This document shows, one piece after another, positions 56,577-64,000 of a stretch of DNA of 64,000 nucleotides (position 1 is its first letter; each line of letters begins with the position of its first letter). Under the pieces are notes generated by a model, which searched no databases, was not told where the DNA came from, and saw only the letters and a list, made by a program, of their open reading frames with translations. The DNA is from Malus domestica. Taxonomy: Eukaryota; Streptophyta; Magnoliopsida; Rosales; Rosaceae. The stretch covers positions 34,278,001-34,342,000 of the forward strand of contig NC_091667.1 in assembly GCF_042453785.1 (NCBI RefSeq), written 5' to 3'. The position numbers were made by a program, and so were the translations under genes.

Positions 56577-57220
56577 TGTTGTGCCTTGGCCCGTTCGTTA
56601 ATGCGGAAACGAGATTCAGATTACAACCTCACCAAATCACACTCAGTTGAACAGAATAAAATATAAGAAATAAAGTCACCGAGAAATTTACGAGATTCAA
56701 CAAAAACATGCTTACGTCCCCGAAGAGATATTGCTCTTCACTATGAATAACAGTACAAGTACACATGAGTTAAATCAACATAACTCAATCCCAAATCCCT
56801 TGCACACCCACTCATAGAATTTTCCCAGGAGCCTCACTCTACCCCAAGAGTTCTTTCATTAGAATACTTTTCACTCTAGCTCTCTTGATTTTCTCTCAAC
56901 CCATGTTCAACCTTTCCCATGAGAGAGCCTAATGCTCTCTCCTTGGATGCTTCTATGATGCTTACCTTCCCACTTTCTAAGCATTACTAAATGCACAAAC
57001 ATTGCATCTAGTTATAGGCATATACTAGCAACTATGCCAACAACCAAGACCAAAAAGTCTTAAGTTAACATGACATAATCATCATCTAGCATACTTAGCA
57101 TGCACCAAAGTCTATACCTAGTCTATAAAGTATAACTTTGCTTGTGGTAGTCATCATGTCTTCAATTGTTGTCAACACATGACTCATAATTACTCACAAA
57201 TGTATGAGCCAAACACAACA
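56577..57220. mobile_element. Solo LTR (644 bp)
   Basis: TGTTGTGCCTTGGCCCG at the left and AAACACAACA at the right, flanked by ACTTT (56572–56576, 57221–57225). The empty site is visible at about 36230. No internal domains, so a recombined remnant, probably copia-type. It inserted after the large duplication. Confidence 0.85.
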
Positions 57221-57225
57221 ACTTT

Positions 57226-58100
57226 CACCCCTAAGTAAGAGGGAACAAAAACAGAATCTTTATTTTATCTGTTTTTATAGATGTTTTTTTTAATAGTGTA
57301 CTTACTATTATATCCTCTTTTTTTTTTTTTTTTTGCTCAATAATGTAAATTCTTGCATCAAAAACCTGACTAAATTAAATATAATTGATATCTAAGAATT
57401 TTACAGTTAATTTCATCAAGCATTTTGTAATAAAATATTACACATGTCGTACTATGATGTTAAGATGCAAGCTGTGGAATAGTATTGGTGTGGTTAGTAT
57501 TGAATTGTTAACATGTCCCTATAAATTGAGCTCGATTGACCCAGAGTTTAAAACCGCGAAGTCCCAAATTGAAACTGAACTAGTTCGGGTCTTCGGTTTG
57601 GTTTGTTTGTTCTAAAACATTTTAACAAGAATTGGAACGAGGCAAACCGAATAAATCTTATTAGTTTAGTTTTCAATTTTGAGGATAAACTAAGCCGAAC
57701 ATAACCAGGTTCAACCTATTAAAAATGTCACAATGCCAAACAATTTCAACAAGCTATGTCAATAACTAGAAACATTGTACAAGACGGTGGAGTTTGCAAA
57801 ACAAAATTAAATCCAAATTACGAGATAAACCCAAATAAGTCAACTCGTGAATAATAAATTCTTGAATAAGATGATGATAGTTGTGCTAATTAAATCGACA
57901 TTTCCAAACTTTGTGTCCAAAAATTAGACACGAAAGACAACATGGGCTATAGAGGATCCACCGAGGCACCCACCACCAAAGCAAAGAAAATAACACTTCA
58001 CCAAAACTGTCACTAAAAACAGCACTTCGAGACTTTCCCTTCTCTTTGCGTGCAGAGGGAGAAAGGGAGGGAGAGGGAGAGAGGGAGAGAGGAGAAGAAG
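57226..58100. other. Spacer and leader upstream of dehydrogenase copy 5
   Basis: AT-rich, matching 36235–36640 with extra sequence at about 57440–57870 that resembles the region upstream of copy 1 (compare 16370–16560). Ends in a (GA)n-rich leader. No gene; promoter elements not resolved. Confidence 0.55.
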
Positions 58101-58201
58101 ATGTCGTTCTTGAGAAGGAAAGGGCCATCTGGGTTCTCATCATCTTCCACAGCAGAGGAAGTTACTGAAGGGATTGATGCCACTGGTCTCACCGCCATTG
58201 T

Positions 58202-58499
58202 TGTTGGAATTAAATAGAATTCAGTTTTTGTTCAAGTGTTTAAGAAGGAAGAAATCAATAGAAAAGTGTATGTCTAGTCTCATAAGACAAGTGTATGCTT
58301 TAGATCTTTGTTTTGAATCAAGGGCTGAGATTGCTCTAGATTAGCTTGTAAGGAAATATCCTAAGTTGATATTTATTGAAATATCTGTGATTACTTCACA
58401 GATAAGAAACCTTTCACATTCCCTCCCCCGATTTTGTTTTCTCTGTTTTCATTTTCTTGTCTGCCTCCAGGAACCAAACTAACTCACCAGAATTTATCA
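58202..58499 (+). repeat. 5' LTR of the copia element
   Basis: 298 bp, TGTTGGAATTAAATAG…AGAATTTATCA. No canonical TATA box is obvious; the promoter must lie within this LTR. Confidence 0.95.
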
Positions 58500-58511
58500 T
58501 GGCCTCAGAGC
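58500..58511 (+). other. Primer binding site of the copia element
   Basis: TGGCCTCAGAGC follows the LTR directly. The common plant copia site is TGGTATCAGAGC (initiator Met-tRNA), so this differs at two positions but is clearly of that type. Confidence 0.75.
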
Positions 58512-58630
58512 TTAGGTTCTGATCAAATTCAGGACTGGGCGTTTTGTGTGTGTGCTTCGTATCTCTGAAAAGAAAAGGGGAAAAACATACCCAGATCGTG
58601 AAAATCTCATCTGTTCTTACAAAGCCTCAC

Positions 58631-61600
58631 ATGGTTACTTCGAGCAGTGGAGGAGATCTGAGGGCTCCTATTTTCAATGGGATCAACTACGATTTTTGGT
58701 CCATCAAGATGAAGACCATATTCAAATCACATGATCTCTGGAATTTGGTGGACAAGGGTTATGAAACTGTAGAAACTGAAAATGATTCTAGCGATGAAGA
58801 TCAACAGTCTGTGAGGAAGATAGCAATGAAAGTTAATGAAACAAGAGATGCAAAAGCTCTTGGTATCATTCAAGGGGCAGTGTCTGATGAGATCTTTCCT
58901 CGAATCTCAAACTTTGAAACCTCCAAGACTGCATGGGATGTTCTTCAACAAGAATTTCGTGGTGATAAAAAGGTTAGGTCTGTCAAACTACAATGTTTAA
59001 GAAGAGATTTTGAGTACACTAGGATGAATGATGGTGAAGCTCTATCTGTTTATTTAACAAGATTGACTGATATTGTGAATCAAATGAAAACTCTTGGTGA
59101 AGAACTGACAAATCAAAGATTAGTGCAAAAGATACTTATTAGCTTGCCTAAATCTTATGATTCCATTGCATCTATTATAGAAGAAACTAAAGACCTTGAC
59201 TCCATTGAGGTTCAAGAAGTGATTGGTACATTGAAAGGCTATGAGCAGAGGTTAAATATGCATTCTGAAAACTTAGCTGAAAAGGCTTTTACTAGTCTAA
59301 GTGTGACTGAGAGAGATAGCAGTTACAGGGGTCAGGGGAGCAACTCAAATCAAAAGAAATTATGGAAAGGAAAAGGGAAGAAATGGGACAACAACCATAC
59401 TTCACAATCAAAATCAAAATCTAGTAGTGAGTCTACCAAAACCAAGTGTAAAATCTGTGACAAATTACACTATGGTGTTTGCTGGTTCAAGGGAAAACCC
59501 AAATGCACCAAGTGTGACAGATTTGGCCATCTAGCAAAAGATTGCAATCCAAGAAGGAACCAAGTTGTCAACTATGCACATAGAGCAGAAGAAGAGGAAG
59601 TAAATGTCTTTTATGCTTGTAGTGTTGCAAAAACTGAAAACAAGAAAGGAATCTGGTATATTGACAGTGGATGCAGTAATCACATGACTGCATATGAATC
59701 CTTACTGATCAACATTGACAGAAGCTTCAATTGCAGAGTTAAAATGGGGAATGGACAACTAGTGGAAGCTACTGGAAAAGGAACTCTTGTTCTAGAGACA
59801 AAGGGTGGAAGAAGATTCATCAAGGATGTAATACTTGTACCAGGTCTTGATGAGAATCTCCTTAGTGTGGGACAGATGATTGCTCATGGTTACTTCTTAC
59901 TTTTTGGAGACAATATGGTGGAGATCTTTGATGACAGAAGCCTCCAAAACTTGGTAACACAAGTTGGCATGACAGAAAACAAAAGCTTTCCACTTATGCT
60001 AGATTACAATGATTCAATTGCTCTAAAAGCAAGTGTTGCAGAAAACTCTTGGTGATGGCATAAGAGGTTCGGACATCTCAACTTTCACAGTTTAAAGAGA
60101 TTGGAGAAACTACAAATGGTGACTGGTCTTCCTGAGTTACAAGAGACTAAAGAACCGTGTGAAGGTTGCATACTGGGGAAGCATCACAGGGACTCTTTTG
60201 AAACTGGAAGTGCATGGAGAGCAAGTCAACCTCTAGAACTCATACATACAGATGTGTGTGGTCCAATGAAGACACCTACACTCAGTGGGAACAGATATTT
60301 TCTGCTATTCATTGATGACTGCACTAGGAGGGTTTGGGTATATCTTATGAGAAACAAGAGTGAAGTCTTTTCAATCTTCAAGAAATTCAAAATGATGGTT
60401 GAACTTCAGAGTGGTCTCAAGATCAAAAGACTAAGAAGCGACAGAGGTGGTGAATTCACTTCACTTGAGTTCCAAGAATTCTGTGAAGGAGCAGGATTAC
60501 AGAAGCAATTGACAGTGGCCTACACACCACAACAGAATGGTGTGGCTGAGAGGAAGAACAGGATCGTGGTTGAAATGACCAAGTCAATGCTCCATGATAA
60601 GAAAATGCCACTTTCTTTTTGGGGTGAAGCTGTCAATACATCTGTGTATCTCCTAAACAGGTGTCCAACTAAAGCACTTGAGAAGAAAACACCGTTTGAG
60701 GCATTTAGTGGCAGAAAACCAAGTGTGAAGCACTTGAAGGTGTTCGGATCAATCTGCTATGCACAGATACCATCTCAACTACGACACAAGCTTGAGATCA
60801 ATAGTGTCAAGTGTGTCCTTGTAGGTTATGGAAGTTGTGAAAAGGGCTATAGGCTCTACAATATTGAGTCACGTAAAGTGATTCTCTCAAGGGATGTGGT
60901 GTTCAAGGAGAATGAAGCATGGAATTGGGAAACCAATAACATAGACACTATCTCATTTCCACTAGCAATGGAAGAAGCACAAGCTGAAGTGCAAAATGTG
61001 AATGAACCTGTTATACAAGATGAGAGTCAAACTGATTTTTCAACTCCAACACAAGGATCTCAGTCCTCTACTTCAAATGCAAAAGGACAAGAATTACAGG
61101 ATTCCTCTCCTGAAACAACTCCATCGAGAATGAGGAGTTTAAATGAGATCTATGCAGTGTGTAACTATTGTGTTGTTGAACCTGAGAGTTTTGAAGAAGC
61201 TGAGAAGGATCAATCCTGGCAGAAAGCAATGAGTGAAGAAATTGCCATGATTGAAAAAAACTCTACTTGGAAATTGGTAAATAGACCGAGTGATAAACCT
61301 GTGATAGGTGTGAAATGGATTTACAAGATCAAACTGAATTTGGATGGATCAATACAGAAGAACAAAGCAAGATTAGTTGCCAAGGGCTACTCACAACAAC
61401 CTGGGGTAGATTTCAATGAAACCTTTGCCCCAGTGGCAAGGTTAGACACCATTAGAACCTTGATTGCTCTTGCTGCCCAAAAGGGATGGAAACTTCACCA
61501 GTTAGATGTCAAATCAGCTTTTCTAAATGGCATTTTGGAGGAAGAAGTGTATGTGGATCAACCACAAGGATTTGAAATGCCAAATAAAGAAGAGAAGGTC

Positions 61601-62737
61601 TACAAGTTAAACAAAGCACTGTATGGACTCAAACAAGCCCCCAGGGCTTGGTACAATGAGATAGACTCCTATTTCAGCAAGAGTGGATTTAACAAAAGTC
61701 CTAGTGAAGCAACATTATATACAAAAACTGGTGAGAACTCTGAGATGCTTATTGTGTCTATATATGTTGATGATGTGGTCTTTACTGGTAATTGTGAAGA
61801 AATGATTGAAGAATTCAGAAGGGAAATGATGAGACAATATGAGATGTCGGATCTTGGCTTGTTGCATCACTTCTTGGGAATTGGAGTAATACAAGAAACT
61901 ACTGGGATTTTCATACATCAACAGAAGTATGCACAATCACTGCTTGAAAGATTCAATCTGAAAGGATGCAAATCTGTGGCAACACCATTGATCACGAATG
62001 AGAAACTTTGTAAAGTGGATGGTTCTGAATCTGCTGATGAATGCTTATACCGAAGGATGGTTGGAAGTCTGCTTTATTTGACTGCTACAAGACCTGACAT
62101 TATGTATGCAGCCAGTCTCTTATCAAGGTTTATGCATAATCCCACGAGAATTCACATGGGAACTGCTAAGAGAGTACTAAGGTATATCTCAAGGACCTTG
62201 GATTATGGAATCAAATATGAAAAGGGAGAAAAAGCAATTCTGGTAGGCTTCTGTGACAGCGATTGGGGTGGCAGTGAAGATGACATGAGAAGTACCTCAG
62301 GATATGCATTTACATTCGGTTCTGGGATATTTTCTTGGGCTTCTGTCAAGCAACAAAGTGTTGCATTGTCTACGGCTGAAGCAGAGTATGTGAGTGCTGC
62401 AATGGCTACCTCCCAAGCTATATGGTTGAGGTTTGTGTTAAAGGATTTTGGTGAAATGCAAGTGGATGCTTCACCACTTATGTGTGACAACACATCAGCA
62501 ATAGCTATGACCAAGAATCCTATTTTTCATCAGAAAACCAAGCATATCAAAAGGAAGTTTCACTTCATAAGGGAAGCCTTGCAGGAGAATACCATTGAAC
62601 TGATCTACTGCAAATCACAGGATCAAATGGCCGACATCTTCACCAAAGCTCTACCGAGGGAAAGGTTTGTCTATCTCAGAGGAATGCTTGGGATCAAAAC
62701 CAGAATTCATTTAAAGGGGAGTGTTGGAATTAAATAG
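58631..62737 (+). pseudogene. Copia gag-pol polyprotein with one in-frame stop
   Basis: ATG 58631 (MVTSSSGGDLRAPIFNG) is the first Met of the frame. Order: gag/UBN2 region (FWSIKMKTIFKSHDLW; AKALGIIQGAVSDEIFP), CCHC zinc knuckle CTKCDRFGHLAKDC (about residue 292), protease active site DSG in WYIDSGCSNHMT (about 345), GAG-pre-integrase (WHKRFGHLN), integrase zinc and DDE core ([31 protein letters not shown]), reverse transcriptase ([37 protein letters not shown]) and RNase H ([29 protein letters not shown]). The frame ends inside the 3' LTR. A TGA at 60053–60055, just before WHKRFGHLN, separates gag-protease from integrase-RT; no other break was seen in about 1369 codons. It makes and integrates element DNA when intact. 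Confidence 0.92.
62713..62721 (+). other. Polypurine tract of the copia element
   Basis: AAAGGGGAG directly abuts the 3' LTR start, the usual plus-strand priming site. Confidence 0.85.
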
Positions 62738-63019
62738 AATTCAGTTTTTGTTCAAGTGTTTAAGAAGGAAGAAATCAATAGAAAAGTGTATGTCTAGTCT
62801 CATAAGACAAGTGTATGCTTTAGATCTTTGTTTTGAATCAAGGGCTGAGATTGCTCTAGATTAGCTTGTAAGGAAATATCCTAAGTTGATATTTATTGAA
62901 ATATCTGTGATTACTTCACAGATAAGAAACCTTTCACATTCCCTCCCCCGATTTTGTTTTCTCTGTTTTCATTTTCTTGTCTGCCTCCAGGAACCAAACT
63001 AACTCACCAGAATTTATCA
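62722..63019 (+). repeat. 3' LTR of the copia element
   Basis: 298 bp, no difference from the 5' LTR found on reading both. Ends TTTATCA followed by the ATTGT duplication and the remaining five bases of dehydrogenase exon 1. Confidence 0.95.
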
Positions 63020-64000
63020 ATTGTTACAGGCGAGGGAGTTTTCGTTTGCTTCTTCTACTTTTTTTTTCAACTATTATTATTTGTTCTTATGGGAAAATTT
63101 TCTTTGGTTCTGCATATCCACGTTGCAGGAGCATCTAGTGGTATTGGCACCGAAACTGCACGTGTTCTTGCACTGCGTGGCGCCCATGTGGTTATGGCAG
63201 TGAGGAACATGGCAGCCGGTAAAGATGCAAGAGAACAAATAGTGAAGGCAATCCCCAGTGCCAAAGTTGATGCCATGGAATTGGATCTCAGTTCGTTATC
63301 ATCCGTTAGGAAATTCGCATCGGATTTCAATTCCTCCGGTCTTCCTCTTAACATCCTAATGTAAGAAATGGACAGAAACGGTACAAGTTCTTGAAGAGGC
63401 TTTGTTCATAAAATCCACTTTAGGTAATAATACTCGTCTTTTCATAAGTAACAATGCAGGAGTTATGGGAACCCCTTTCACGCCTTCGAAGGACAAGATC
63501 GAACTTCAGTTCGCCACAAACCACGTAGGTATGTAGCATTTGTTACTCTGTAAAACTGACAGTTTAAAGTACAAACAACAACAACAACAGCAGCCAACCC
63601 TTATCGCACTAAGTAGAGTCAGCTGTATGAATCTCAGAACGCCATTGACAGTTTAAAAAGTATTTTTGGTTAAGTTGTTCTAATTAACTGAATGTTTCTT
63701 CTAGTTTAATCTGTCGCCAATCTAGTTTTAGAACTTATATCTCTTGGTGTCGGAGCATATGCATCAATAAACTCAGCTAACCTTTCATCCTTCTTTGATT
63801 CGGGAGAGTTGATTTGTATCTATTTGGTTATTTTCCTGATTTTTCAGGTCATTTTCTTTTGACAAATCTTTTGTTTGATACTATGAAGAAAACAGCACGC
63901 AAAAGCGGCAAAGAAGGGAGAATCATAAATGTGTCCTCAGAAGCTCACCGCAACCCGTATCCTGAAGGAATTCGTTTTGATAAAATTAACGACCAAGCAG

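Larger units (their letters stand above)
58202..63019 (+). mobile_element. Full-length Ty1/copia retrotransposon, very young
   Basis: 4818 bp with TG…CA LTRs at 58202–58499 and 62722–63019, flanked by the 5-bp duplication ATTGT (58197–58201, 63020–63024). The two 298-bp LTRs read as identical base for base. Primer binding site and polypurine tract are in place and the internal region carries gag, protease, integrase, reverse transcriptase and RNase H in copia order. One in-frame stop interrupts the polyprotein. Confidence 0.95.
58101..64000 (+). pseudogene. TIC32-like dehydrogenase, copy 5 (type A), disrupted by a copia element; runs off the edge
   Basis: Exon 1 starts at ATG 58101 ([12 protein letters not shown]) and is cut after 58201 by the copia element; its last five bases are 63025–63029, after the duplicated ATTGT. 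The other exons seen are 63129–63360, 63449–63528 and 63848 to beyond 64000. Reading frame across the parts is otherwise open and type-A ([17 protein letters not shown]). TGASSGIG and NNAG are present; LLFDTMKK replaces LLLDTMKK and RIINVSS replaces RIVNVSS. Intron 1 has a GC donor and is 99 nt, as in copy 3. The catalytic Tyr/Lys exon lies outside the window. With 4.8 kb inserted in exon 1 a normal product is not expected; excision is impossible for this element class except to a solo LTR. Confidence 0.85.

Noticed and set aside
62954-63364. LTR-initiated fusion protein joining the 3' LTR to the rest of dehydrogenase copy 5
   Set aside because: The LTR is in frame with IVTG, but there is no ATG in that frame within the LTR, so no normal start exists.

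Overview
This is plant nuclear DNA: spliced genes with GT–AG introns, T/A-rich spacers, and dense nested LTR retrotransposons, CACTA transposons, SINEs and MITEs. The gene set (TIC32-like short-chain dehydrogenases, a SKP1-like 20/21 gene, a pectinesterase-31-like fragment) fits a woody eudicot. The repeat families look like those of Rosaceae such as apple or pear; that is recognition from memory, not a database result. I see no bacterial operons, tRNA or rRNA genes, or CRISPR arrays.

Layout. (1) 1–7783: part of a Ty3/gypsy-type element on the minus strand. It has one 1.24 kb LTR, a primer binding site and an intact gag, but no pol. Its internal region holds an opposite-strand ORF and decayed pieces of host genes (a CDKF-like kinase and a HGSNAT-like protein). 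(2) 7784–10690: spacer and a single-exon membrane-protein gene. (3) 10690–15680: an intact minus-strand SKP1-like 20/21 gene of nine coding exons with a G-box/telobox promoter. (4) 16743–64000: a tandem array of five TIC32-like dehydrogenase genes alternating between two sequence types (A-B-A-B-A). A degenerate SKP1-like copy and an LTR remnant lie between each A and the following B. The repeated unit is therefore A + LTR remnant + pseudo-SKP1 + B, about 20 kb with its insertions.

Gene state. Copy 1 (A) and copy 4 (B) look intact. Copy 2 (B) has all eight coding exons open, but its third intron carries a 7.2 kb CACTA element holding pectinesterase fragments, which are themselves split by a 2.7 kb solo LTR. 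Copy 3 (A) has a 5-nt insertion just after its ATG and a broken intron-6 donor, and is probably a pseudogene. Copy 5 (A) is split in exon 1 by a 4.8 kb Ty1/copia element whose two 298-bp LTRs read as identical, so it is a very recent insertion; copy 5 runs off the right edge. An 8.5 kb CACTA element with TNP2-like and TNPA-like genes sits in the second pseudo-SKP1 copy. Its TNP2 reading frame is broken, while its TNPA-like gene looks open.

Working together. The dehydrogenases would act at the chloroplast inner envelope if they behave like TIC32, and the SKP1-like protein would belong to ubiquitin-ligase or regulatory complexes. Nothing here links the two functionally; they appear to be passengers of the same duplication. 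The main biology is array growth followed by loss of copies through transposon insertion and small lesions.
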